From assembly GCF_011751885.2 (NCBI RefSeq), contig NZ_CP061771.1, forward strand, positions 1,054,001-1,118,000: a stretch of DNA of 64,000 nucleotides, written 5' to 3'. The translations under genes were made by a program, and so were the position numbers. Each line of letters begins with the position of its first letter. Position 1 is the first letter of the stretch. Shown one piece after another: positions 26,058-34,070 of this stretch. This stretch comes from Salinibacterium sp. ZJ450 (GTDB lineage Bacteria; Actinomycetota; Actinomycetes; Actinomycetales; Microbacteriaceae). A model generated the notes under the pieces. That model had not been told where the DNA came from. It made no database searches and saw only the letters and a list, made by a program, of their open reading frames with translations.

Positions 26058-27448
26058 CGCTGCCGCGCGGATTCAGCGTGCGACTGAACCACCGGGTGCG
26101 GGTCAAGGACGACGGGCGCGTGCTGGTCGGCGGCGCCCCGACGCGAGTGGTGTACCTGTCCGAGGTCGCCCGCAGGCTGCTTGTGGGCGGCATCCTTCGT
26201 GTCACCGACGACACCACCGAGCGGCTTGCCGATCGGCTCCTCGAGAACGGCATGGCCGACCCGGTTCTGGCCGCGCTGCCCGCCGCGGCGGATGCGTCAG
26301 TCACCGTCGTCGTGCCTGCCCGGGATCGCCCAGCCGCCCTCGACCGGTTGCTGGGCAGCCTCGGATCGGGCATCGAGGTGATCGTTGTCGATGACCAGTC
26401 GCTGCGCCGCGACGACATCGCTCATGTGGTCGGCAGGCACGGAGCCCGGCTCGTGCGGCTGCCGATCAACGTCGGGCCAGCCGGCGCGCGCAATGCTGGC
26501 CTCCGGTTGGTCAGCAGCGAGTACGTCGCCTTCATCGACTCTGACATGGTGGTGGACCCGAACACGATTCCGATGCTCGCTCGGCACTTCGCAGACCCGG
26601 CCGTGGCCTTGGTCGCCCCGCGCATAGCCGGCCTAGTCGAGCACGGCAGAGCCGGCTGGGTGAGCCAGTATGAGGAGGCGCGATCTTCCCTGGACCTCGG
26701 CCGTTATCCGAGCATCGTGCGTCCCCGTGCTCCGGTGTCCTGGCTGCCCGCTGCGTGCCTGCTCGCCCGAGTCGAGGCTCTCGATGGCGGGTTCAGCGAC
26801 GACATGCGAGTCGCTGAAGACGTTGACCTGGTCTGGCGGCTTGCAGGCCGCGGCTGGCGCGTCCGCTACGAACCGGCGGTGCAGGCACAGCACGAACACC
26901 GGGTGCGGATCGGCGACTGGCTCGCGCGCAAGACGTTTTACGGTACGGGCGCGCATTCCCTCGCGCTGCGGCACGGCCACAACGTGGCCCCCGCGGTGCT
27001 CTCAGCGTGGAGCGTCGCAGCTGTGCTCGCACTGCTGGCGCAACGGCGCTGGTCGCTGCCGGTGGCCGGTGCCATTTCGGCGATAACGGCGGTGCGAATC
27101 GCGTCGAAGCTCGGGCGCAGCAGCCATCCGATGCGGCTTGGTCTGTGGCTCACCGGCAGTGGGCTCGTGAGCGCTCTTGCCCAGACCGGGGAATTGCTGC
27201 TGAGGCATTGGTGGCCTATGACGGTTGTTGGCTGCCTGTTCTCGAAACGTCTCCGACGCGCTGTCCTCGCCGCGGCAATCGCTGATGCCGTGGTGGAACA
27301 TCGACGCACCGACTCGGCACTCGATCCAGTTCGCTTCGGCGTTGCCCGACGACTGGACGATCTGGCGTATGGGACGGGAGTATGGCTGGGGGCTGTGCGG
27401 GGGAGATCGGCGAAAGCCCTACTGCCGGATGTGCGGAGTCGGCGTTGA
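26054..27448 (+). CDS. mftF: Mycofactocin glycosyltransferase MftF
   Basis: 464 residues from a GTG in the GTGA overlap. An N-terminal PqqD-like part (residues 1-75, VRVKDDGRVLVGGAPTRVVYL) precedes a family 2 glycosyltransferase with VVVPARDRPAALDRLLGSLG, the DDQS nucleotide site and the metal DSD motif (FIDSDMVV, about residue 160). Membrane segments lie near 310-385. MftF adds beta-1,4-linked glucose units to premycofactocin, as shown in mycobacteria. The stop codon lies in a 14-base palindrome. Confidence 0.94.
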   Translation: MTLPRGFSVRLNHRVRVKDDGRVLVGGAPTRVVYLSEVARRLLVGGILRVTDDTTERLADRLLENGMADPVLAALPAAADASVTVVVPARDRPAALDRLLGSLGSGIEVIVVDDQSLRRDDIAHVVGRHGARLVRLPINVGPAGARNAGLRLVSSEYVAFIDSDMVVDPNTIPMLARHFADPAVALVAPRIAGLVEHGRAGWVSQYEEARSSLDLGRYPSIVRPRAPVSWLPAACLLARVEALDGGFSDDMRVAEDVDLVWRLAGRGWRVRYEPAVQAQHEHRVRIGDWLARKTFYGTGAHSLALRHGHNVAPAVLSAWSVAAVLALLAQRRWSLPVAGAISAITAVRIASKLGRSSHPMRLGLWLTGSGLVSALAQTGELLLRHWWPMTVVGCLFSKRLRRAVLAAAIADAVVEHRRTDSALDPVRFGVARRLDDLAYGTGVWLGAVRGRSAKALLPDVRSRR

Positions 27449-27459
27449 CTGGGCAGTCA
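27446..27459. promoter_or_regulatory. Palindrome at the mftF end / gabD promoter region
   Basis: TGACTG-GG-CAGTCA, including the mftF stop codon. A two-base loop makes an RNA hairpin poor, and no T-run follows, so an operator for the downstream aldehyde dehydrogenase gene is the more natural reading. Weak evidence. Confidence 0.25.
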
Positions 27460-27574
27460 CCCTTCTTGCGCTACTGTTGTCAGCCCGTTTTTCACCCCTC
27501 ATGAATTGGAGAACCGACGAAAGAGCCGCCGGTGGCGGCAGGGGTGCGCGAGCGCGGGGCCTACGATTACTGAC

Positions 27575-29062
27575 ATGACGACTATCGACACCCAACTGAT
27601 CACCGAAGCAGCGCTGCTCGAGTCGGTTCCGAACCAGCTGTTCATCGGCGGCGCATGGGTCGACGCCGAGGACGGCAAGACCATCGACGTGTCCGACCCG
27701 GCCACCGGTGAGGTGATCCGCACGATCGCCGACGCGTCGGTCGCCGACGGGGTTCGGGCACTGGATGCCGCCGCGGCGACCCAGACAGAGTGGGCGGCCA
27801 CCCCGCCCCGGGTGCGCGGGGAGATCCTGCGCAAAGCGTTCGATCTCCTGCAGGAGCGCAAGGAGGACTTCGCGCTGCTGATGACCCTCGAGATGGGCAA
27901 GCCGCTCGCCGAGGCCCGCGGCGAGGTCGCCTACGGCGGCGAGTTCCTGCGCTGGTTCAGCGAGGAGGCCGTGCGAATCGCCGGGCGCTACGGCACTAAC
28001 CCCGAGGGCACCGGCACGATGATCGTGACCCAGCGCCCCGTGGGACCGGTGTACCTGATCACCCCGTGGAACTTCCCGCTGGCGATGGCCACCCGCAAGC
28101 TCGGCCCGGCACTCGCCGCCGGCTGCACCGTGGTGATCAAGCCCGCGACGCTGACCCCGCTGACCACCCTGGCGCTAGTGGCGCTGCTGGAGGAGGCCGG
28201 ACTGCCCAAGGGTGTGGTGAACGTGATCACCACCACCGCCACCGGCAAGCTGTCCGAGACGCTGATGGCCGACCCGCGGCTGCGCAAGGTGTCCTTCACC
28301 GGCTCGACCCCGGTCGGGGTGGCGCTGCTCAAGCAGGCCGCGGACAATGTGCTGCGCACCTCGATGGAACTCGGCGGCAACGCCCCGTTCGTCGTGTTTG
28401 AGGACGCCGACCTGGACAAGGCGCTGGACGGGGCGATGATTGCGAAGTTCCGCAACATCGGCCAGGCCTGCACCGCCGCGAACCGGTTCATCGTGCAGGA
28501 CAGCATCGCCGACGAGTTCGCGGCGCGGCTGGCCGAGCGGGTGAAGGCGATGAAGATCGGCCGTGGCACGGAAGAGGGCGTCACGATCGGCCCGCTGATC
28601 GACGGCAAGGCGGTGACCAACACCACGCGCCTGGTGGATGACGCGGTCGCCAAGGGTGCGGAACTGCTCGCCGGTGGCTCGGCGATCGAGGGTCCGGGCA
28701 GCTTCTTCGAACCGACAGTGCTCGACCGGGTCGGCGACGGCATGGCGATCAAGGTCGAGGAGATCTTCGGCCCGGTGGTCTCGATCATCCGGTTCAGCGA
28801 CGAGGCCGACGCCATCCGGATCGCGAACGACTCCGAATACGGGCTGGTCGGCTACGTGTTCACCGAGGACTTCAAGCGTGGGCAGCGGCTGATCGACCAG
28901 ATCGACACCGGCATGATGGGCCTGAACGTGGGCGTCGTCTCCAACGCGGCCGCCCCGTTCGGCGGAGTCAAGCAGTCCGGCCTCGGCCGCGAGGGCGGTG
29001 CCGAGGGCATCCACGAGTACCTGGAAACCAAGTACACCCTGACCCCGAACCCGTACAAGTAG
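27575..29062 (+). CDS. gabD: NAD(P)-dependent aldehyde dehydrogenase, succinate-semialdehyde type
   Basis: 495 residues from ATG 27575; the frame extends further upstream but the extension is Arg-rich and non-coding in character. Motifs: TPWNFPLAMATRKLGPALAAGCTVVIKPA, FTGSTPVGVALLKQAA, MELGGNAPFVVFEDADLDKAL with the general base Glu, and the nucleophile Cys in GQACTAANRFIVQ. The overall pattern is that of GabD. It follows mftF by 126 bases with a promoter-like gap; it might oxidise aldehydes made by the mycofactocin dehydrogenases, but standard GABA catabolism is as likely. Confidence 0.88.
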   Translation: MTTIDTQLITEAALLESVPNQLFIGGAWVDAEDGKTIDVSDPATGEVIRTIADASVADGVRALDAAAATQTEWAATPPRVRGEILRKAFDLLQERKEDFALLMTLEMGKPLAEARGEVAYGGEFLRWFSEEAVRIAGRYGTNPEGTGTMIVTQRPVGPVYLITPWNFPLAMATRKLGPALAAGCTVVIKPATLTPLTTLALVALLEEAGLPKGVVNVITTTATGKLSETLMADPRLRKVSFTGSTPVGVALLKQAADNVLRTSMELGGNAPFVVFEDADLDKALDGAMIAKFRNIGQACTAANRFIVQDSIADEFAARLAERVKAMKIGRGTEEGVTIGPLIDGKAVTNTTRLVDDAVAKGAELLAGGSAIEGPGSFFEPTVLDRVGDGMAIKVEEIFGPVVSIIRFSDEADAIRIANDSEYGLVGYVFTEDFKRGQRLIDQIDTGMMGLNVGVVSNAAAPFGGVKQSGLGREGGAEGIHEYLETKYTLTPNPYK

Positions 29063-29110
29063 GTCGCGAGTGCTGCGCGGGTCGGCCTCGACAGGTTCGA
29101 ACGCGGTGTG

Positions 29111-29169
29111 CTGAGGTCTGGCGTTTAGTCCTTCCCGACCTCCGGGAAGAACCGATTGCCAGACCTCAC
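29111..29169. repeat. 59-base nested-palindrome repeat, copy 1
   Basis: Begins CTGAGGTCTGGCGTTT and ends CCAGACCTCAC. Outer arms TGAGGTCTGG and CCAGACCTCA are exact; an inner dyad CTTCCCG-ACCTC-CGGGAAG lies inside. A second copy follows 35 bases later. It lies between convergent genes. The nested arms resemble a small non-autonomous repeat rather than a terminator, although it could act as one. Confidence 0.7.
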
Positions 29170-29204
29170 GCGTGAGCCCTACTCGTTCGCGTGAGGCCCG
29201 GCTG

Positions 29205-29263
29205 CTGAGGTCTGGCGTTTGGTTGTTCCTGACGCGTGGGAAGGGCCGTTCTCCAGACCTCAC
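29205..29263. repeat. 59-base nested-palindrome repeat, copy 2
   Basis: Same length, same orientation and same outer arms as copy 1, with a more divergent centre (GTTCCTGACGCGTGGGAAGG). Conserved ends with a drifting centre suggest that the ends matter. A degenerate relative may lie at about 15455-15488, where GGAAGGACCGATT is followed by GAGACCTCAC. Confidence 0.65.
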
Positions 29264-29310
29264 TCGACCGCGCGCACCTTACGCGAGCGCTCACGCCTCA
29301 TCTCGCGCGC

Positions 29311-32300
29311 TTACGGCTCCAGCAGCGCGCGGATATCGTCCGCGGTCAGGGTGGAGCTGAAGGTGGCGTCGTCATCCATCACCGAGTCGAACAGGCGCGC
29401 CTTGCGCTCCTTCAGCGCCATCACCTTCTCCTCGATGGTGCCGGTGGCGACCATCCGGTAGACCATCACGTTCTGGGTCTGCCCGATCCGGTGGGTGCGG
29501 TCCACCGCCTGCGCCTCGGTCGCCGGGTTCCACCAGGGGTCGAGCAGGAACACATAGTCGGCCTCGGTCAGGTTCAGGCCGAAGCCGCCGGCCTTCAGGC
29601 TGATCAGGAATACCGGCGCCGCGCCATCCTTGAACCCGTTGATCACCTCGGCCCGCCGGGTGGTCGACCCGTCCAGGTACGCGTAGGGGATGCCCTGCGC
29701 CTCGAACCGTGCCGCCGCCTTGCCGAGGAATGAGGTGAACTGGCTGAAGATCAGCGCCCGGTGCCCCTCGGCGAGCACATCCTCCAGCTGCTCGAACAGC
29801 GCGTCGAGCTTGCTGGAGGGCACCGACGCGTACTTCTCGTCGATCAGCGACGCGTCGAGGCTGAGCATCCGCAACAGGGTCAGCGAACGGAACACGATGA
29901 ACCGGTTCTTGTCGAGGTCGTCGATCAGCCCGAGCAGCTTCTGCCGTTCCCGCTGCAGGAACGTGTCGTACAGCTTGCGGTGCCGCGGCTCGAGGTCGAT
30001 CGGCAGCACTTGCTCCTGCTTGGCGGGCAGATCGGATGCCACCAGCTCCTTGGTGCGCCGCATCATCAACGGGCGGATGCGGCGACGCAACTTGGCCAGT
30101 TGCGCCGGGCTGCCGACCCCCTCGATCGGCCGCTGGTACTCCTCGGCAAAGCGACTGGCCGACGGAAACAGTCCCGGCGCCACAATCGCCAGCAGCGCGT
30201 GCAGCTCCAGCAGCGTGTTCTCCATCGGAGTGCCGGTGATCGCCAGCTTGAACGGGGTGGACAGCTCGCGGGCGCAGATGTGCACGCGGGCGGTGCGGTT
30301 CTTCACGAACTGCGCCTCGTCGAGGATCAGTCCCGCCCAACCGAGCGCCTGATACTTCTCGAAATCCAGCCGGAACAGCGCATACGAGGTGACCACCAGG
30401 TCGGCGCCGCGGGTGGCGTCGGCCAGCGACATCCGACTCTTCGCCTCGGTGGCTGTGATGGCGGCAACCGTGAGTTCCGGCGTGAAGCGCCCCGCCTCGC
30501 TCACCCAGTTCGACACCACCGAGGTCGGCGCCACGACGAGGAACGGGCGGATGTCGCCACCCACCTGGCGCGCGTGGGCGACCAGCGCGAGGGCCTGCAG
30601 GGTCTTGCCAAGGCCCATGTCATCGGCGAGGATGCCGCCGAGGCCGTGCTGCCAGAGGAACGCGAGCCAGTGGAAGCCCTCCTGCTGGTACGGCCGCAGC
30701 TCGGCGTTCACCGTCGCGGGCAGGGGAGTGGGGTCGATGCTCGTTAGGTCCCGCAGACCGCTCACCGCCGACCGCCAGCCCACCGCTTCGTCGGTCTCAT
30801 CGGCGAGATCCTCGAAATCGGACCACAGGCTCGCCTGGTAGCGACTGATCCGCACGCCGGTGTCCCACTCGTCCAGCGTCTCGGCTTCGGCGAGCAGCTC
30901 GCGCAGCTGGTCGAACACCGGCTGCTTCAACGACAGGTAGCTGCCATCGGTCAGCAGCAACTTGGGCTTGCCCCGGGAGAGCGCCGCGAACAACGGCCCG
31001 AACGGGATCTTCTTGTCCTTGATGGTGACGATCACGCCGAGGTCGAACCAGTCGCGCTGGTCGGTCTCGACGGTGCTCACGGTGAGCTTCGGCGGCTCGG
31101 TCAGCTCGCGGTAGTCGGGCTTCTCGCCGAGGATGTCGACCCGGATGCCGTCCAGCGCCTCAAGGGTCGGCAGGCTGCGGTCGGCGAATTCGGCGGCATC
31201 GATGCCCTTGAGAGTGGTCGCCGGTTCGAGCGGCCGTTGCAGCACCTGCTCGGCGGCGGCCAGCAGCTCGCGCTCGGTGTCGGGATCTCGGTCCGGGTCG
31301 TCGGCCGCCGCCGTGCCGCGGCCGGTGCTGAGGCCACCGCCGGGAGCGCCGTCGAGCGGAATCCGCCCGGTCTCGTACTGCCAGTGCCACTGCAGCTTCA
31401 GCGTGTGCTTCGGGGCGAACTGGGCGGTGAGCACGAGGGTGGGCGGCAGCAGCTCGGGCAGCTGCACCGACGCGTCGGAGCTCGCGATGCTGACCCGTCG
31501 GCGCAGGGTGGGGAAGTAGTCGCTCAGGAACTCTGGCACGTCGGCGCTGGGGATCACGACCGCTCCCGGATGTCCGAGCAGCCGGCGGTGCTCGTCGGTG
31601 AGCGTGTCGGTGGTCGGTGCGAGGGTGATCGCGAGGGTCGGCTGGAAGGAGTAGCAGTACACCCCGTGATCGGCGATGGCGCCGGCGGTCTCCGGCGGGT
31701 GACGATGCCCGTCGATGGTGAGGAGGGCAGTCAGATGTAGGTCGGAGTCTGGTGCGTCGCGCACCGCATCGAGGCTCACCGCGGCGTGCTCGCCGAGTGT
31801 GACGGTGCCGCCCTTCTTGCTGCTGAGGAACGGAATGTCGAGCCGCCGGGCTTCGTCGAGCACGTTCCAGAGCAGCGGGCTCGGGAAATCGTCGAGGTAG
31901 AGCCATTCGGCGTCCTGGCCGAGGTAGGTGCCGCGTTGCGCCCGCTGCAGGGCAAGCAGTTCGGAGAACACCCGGTGGTGCTCGGGGTTCAGGTTGAGGC
32001 GGTTCACCTGGTAGCCGAAGCTGCCCCAGGTGAGGTTGCCCTTGACCCAGTTGCCTGCGGCGCTCTGCATCGCCGGGCGGATGCCGAGCCGGAGCTCGCC
32101 GCGGCTGGCGGCGGTGGCCGGCCGGGCGGTGGCGCCGCGCCAGCGGTCCCGGGAGCGGGGCGTCTGTTCCCGCAGCTCGAACTGCAGACCCATCGCCGTG
32201 GTCTGGTCGGCGGCGGTGGCCCCCGGCGCCCCGGTCAATGCGTCGAGCGCCGATTTCCAGGCCGGCTGGTCGCGGGTGGCAGCCTGGGTGGCCTGCAGGG

Positions 32301-32634
32301 TGGCCGGGACATCCTGGTCTTGGCGCAGGTGCTCGGTGTTGCTGGCGAGCAGGGTGGCGGCCACATGCTTGCAGTCGAAGGTCATCGGGCAGCTGCAGTC
32401 GCCGGTGGTCGGGCGGCTGAAGCCCTTGCCCGCCGGGATCAGCTCGATGCGGCAGCGATACGGGCGTGGCCCGGTGCCCTGCACCTCGCTGAACAGCTGG
32501 CCATCGGCGGGATTCCAGTGCAGCGCCGACACCGCGCCACCCTTGGCGTAGGGGCGGGCGCGCTCGTAGGCGTCCTTGCCGACCAGGCGGATGATGTCGA
32601 CCGCCGCCACCAGAGGAAGCGTGTCAGCCGGCAT
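29311..32634 (-). CDS. SWIM-domain SNF2-family helicase
   Basis: 1107 residues from ATG. N-terminal SWIM zinc finger CSCPMTFDCKHVAATLLA at about 80-97, a long central region, then a SNF2 ATPase: LADDMGLGKTLQALALVAHA (Walker A), LILDEAQFVKN (DEAQ box), ITGTPMENTLLELHALL, and the helicase C-terminal half with LISLKAGGFGLNLTEADYVFLLDPWWNPATEAQAVDRTHRIGQ. These proteins translocate on double-stranded DNA. Close relatives are widespread in actinobacteria as single genes without a clear role. The small GNAT gene next to it is on the same strand. Confidence 0.92.
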   Translation of the reverse strand: MPADTLPLVAAVDIIRLVGKDAYERARPYAKGGAVSALHWNPADGQLFSEVQGTGPRPYRCRIELIPAGKGFSRPTTGDCSCPMTFDCKHVAATLLASNTEHLRQDQDVPATLQATQAATRDQPAWKSALDALTGAPGATAADQTTAMGLQFELREQTPRSRDRWRGATARPATAASRGELRLGIRPAMQSAAGNWVKGNLTWGSFGYQVNRLNLNPEHHRVFSELLALQRAQRGTYLGQDAEWLYLDDFPSPLLWNVLDEARRLDIPFLSSKKGGTVTLGEHAAVSLDAVRDAPDSDLHLTALLTIDGHRHPPETAGAIADHGVYCYSFQPTLAITLAPTTDTLTDEHRRLLGHPGAVVIPSADVPEFLSDYFPTLRRRVSIASSDASVQLPELLPPTLVLTAQFAPKHTLKLQWHWQYETGRIPLDGAPGGGLSTGRGTAAADDPDRDPDTERELLAAAEQVLQRPLEPATTLKGIDAAEFADRSLPTLEALDGIRVDILGEKPDYRELTEPPKLTVSTVETDQRDWFDLGVIVTIKDKKIPFGPLFAALSRGKPKLLLTDGSYLSLKQPVFDQLRELLAEAETLDEWDTGVRISRYQASLWSDFEDLADETDEAVGWRSAVSGLRDLTSIDPTPLPATVNAELRPYQQEGFHWLAFLWQHGLGGILADDMGLGKTLQALALVAHARQVGGDIRPFLVVAPTSVVSNWVSEAGRFTPELTVAAITATEAKSRMSLADATRGADLVVTSYALFRLDFEKYQALGWAGLILDEAQFVKNRTARVHICARELSTPFKLAITGTPMENTLLELHALLAIVAPGLFPSASRFAEEYQRPIEGVGSPAQLAKLRRRIRPLMMRRTKELVASDLPAKQEQVLPIDLEPRHRKLYDTFLQRERQKLLGLIDDLDKNRFIVFRSLTLLRMLSLDASLIDEKYASVPSSKLDALFEQLEDVLAEGHRALIFSQFTSFLGKAAARFEAQGIPYAYLDGSTTRRAEVINGFKDGAAPVFLISLKAGGFGLNLTEADYVFLLDPWWNPATEAQAVDRTHRIGQTQNVMVYRMVATGTIEEKVMALKERKARLFDSVMDDDATFSSTLTADDIRALLEP

Positions 32635-32663
32635 GGCTCCATGATCTCACGCGGGCGGATCGC

Positions 32664-32948
32664 CTAGCGGCTGAGCAGGCCTGCGCGCTCCGGGTTGTCA
32701 TCGAACCACTGGCCCACGTACCAGCACATGGGGATGACCCGGCGGTCGCCCGACTGCTCGACGTCGTTCACCGCGAACTCCACGAGCTCGCCGGCGAACC
32801 CCTTGCCGCGATGCTTCGGCGCGGTGAACGAACGGGTGAAGGAGATCGCGTCGGCGGTGAGCGCGTAGTCGAGCACGCCGACCAGCTCGCCATCGAGGTG
32901 GTAGGCGTAGCGGCGCGCGTCGGTTTCGTTGGTGAATTCCTTGGCCAT
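32664..32948 (-). CDS. Small GNAT-like N-acetyltransferase
   Basis: 94 residues from ATG 32948. Short single-domain GNAT: YAYHLDGELVGVLDYALTADAISFTRSFTAPKHRGKGFAGELVEFAV gives the acetyl-CoA loop (HRGKGFAGEL), and a CWYVGQWFDDNPE tail follows. Members of this small class act on unknown amines. The long frame that continues upstream is antisense to the oxidoreductase gene and is not coding. Confidence 0.8.
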   Translation of the reverse strand: MAKEFTNETDARRYAYHLDGELVGVLDYALTADAISFTRSFTAPKHRGKGFAGELVEFAVNDVEQSGDRRVIPMCWYVGQWFDDNPERAGLLSR

Positions 32949-33011
32949 TGGTCCAGCGTATCGCCGCCCGCGTGTCACAATCTGGGAAGGCAGAGAAGCT
33001 AGGAGACTCAC

Positions 33012-34061
33012 GTGAGCGCGCTGACCGGTCGGCCCATTCGGGCGGGCGTCATCGGATTCGGCCTGTCGGGTCAGATCTTCCACGCACCGTTCATCGCGGC
33101 GAACGACGACTATTCGCTTGATGCGATCGTCACGGCCAACCCGGAACGTGCCAAGCAGGCGAGCACGATGTACCCCGGTGCGCGGATCGTCGCGACGCCA
33201 GAGGAACTCTTCGAGCTCGACCTCGATCTCGCGGTGATCGGCACGCCGACTCCCACACACGTGGAACTCGGCCACGCCGCCCTCGACGCCGGGCTCGCCC
33301 TGGTGATGGACAAGCCGATGGCGGTCACCGAGCGAGACGCGATCGACCTGATCGAGAAGGCCGAGCGGCTCGGCCTTCCGCTTGCGCCCTTCCAGAACCG
33401 GCGGTGGGACGGTGACTTCCTCACCGTGAAGGAGCTGATGGCATCCGGCGCGCTGGGCACCGTGCACACCTTCGAATCGCGGTTTGACCGTTGGAAGCCC
33501 ACCGTCGCGAAGGCGTGGAAGGGGGAGGCTACGACCGCGCAGGGCGGCGGCGTGCTCTATGACATCGGACCGCACCTCATCGACCAGGCGCTGCACCTGT
33601 TCGGCCCGGTGGCAGAGGTACACGCCGAGATTTCCACGCGCCGCCCCAACGGCGCCGCCGACGACGACGACTTCGTGTCGCTGCTGCACGAGTCGGGGGT
33701 GCGCTCCAGACTGTGGGCGACGGCGTGGGCCGCCCAGGCCGGGCCGCGTTTCCACCTGCTCGGCACAGAATCGGCATACACGAAATGGGGACTGGACTCG
33801 CAAGAGCCCGCACTGTCGGCCGGTGCCCGGCCATCCGACCCCGACTACGGGGTGGAGCCGGAATCCGCCTGGGGAGTTCTGGGCCTGGACGGGGCGCTGC
33901 AGAAAGTGCCCGCGGTGCGCGGCCAGTACGACACCTTCTACGCCCTGCTCGCCGACGCGCTGTTGCGCGGTGCGCCGCTCCCGGTCGATCCGCGCGACTC
34001 GGCCACCGTGATCGGCCTGATCGAGCGGATTCACACCGGCAATGTCGGAGGCCCCCGCTAG
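33012..34061 (+). CDS. Gfo/Idh/MocA-family NAD(P)-dependent oxidoreductase
   Basis: 349 residues from a GTG with AGGAGACTCAC before it. N-terminal Rossmann fold GVIGFGLSGQIFHAPFI and the MDKPMAV motif of the family at about residues 100-106, then the C-terminal alpha/beta domain with GGGVLYDIGPHLIDQALHLFG carrying the likely catalytic His. Substrate is probably a sugar or inositol derivative and cannot be fixed. It is followed nine bases later by the nuclease-helicase gene. Confidence 0.9.
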   Translation: MSALTGRPIRAGVIGFGLSGQIFHAPFIAANDDYSLDAIVTANPERAKQASTMYPGARIVATPEELFELDLDLAVIGTPTPTHVELGHAALDAGLALVMDKPMAVTERDAIDLIEKAERLGLPLAPFQNRRWDGDFLTVKELMASGALGTVHTFESRFDRWKPTVAKAWKGEATTAQGGGVLYDIGPHLIDQALHLFGPVAEVHAEISTRRPNGAADDDDFVSLLHESGVRSRLWATAWAAQAGPRFHLLGTESAYTKWGLDSQEPALSAGARPSDPDYGVEPESAWGVLGLDGALQKVPAVRGQYDTFYALLADALLRGAPLPVDPRDSATVIGLIERIHTGNVGGPR

Positions 34062-34070
34062 CCTCTAGCC

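Noticed and set aside
15503-27448. Mycofactocin locus as recent foreign DNA
   Set aside because: Base composition, start-codon use and GTGA/ATGA overlaps match the neighbours, and no integrase, insertion sequence or tRNA boundary is visible.
27449-27574. Rho-independent terminator after mftF
   Set aside because: The palindrome there has a two-base loop and no T-run immediately after it; a T-run near 27487 has no stem next to it.
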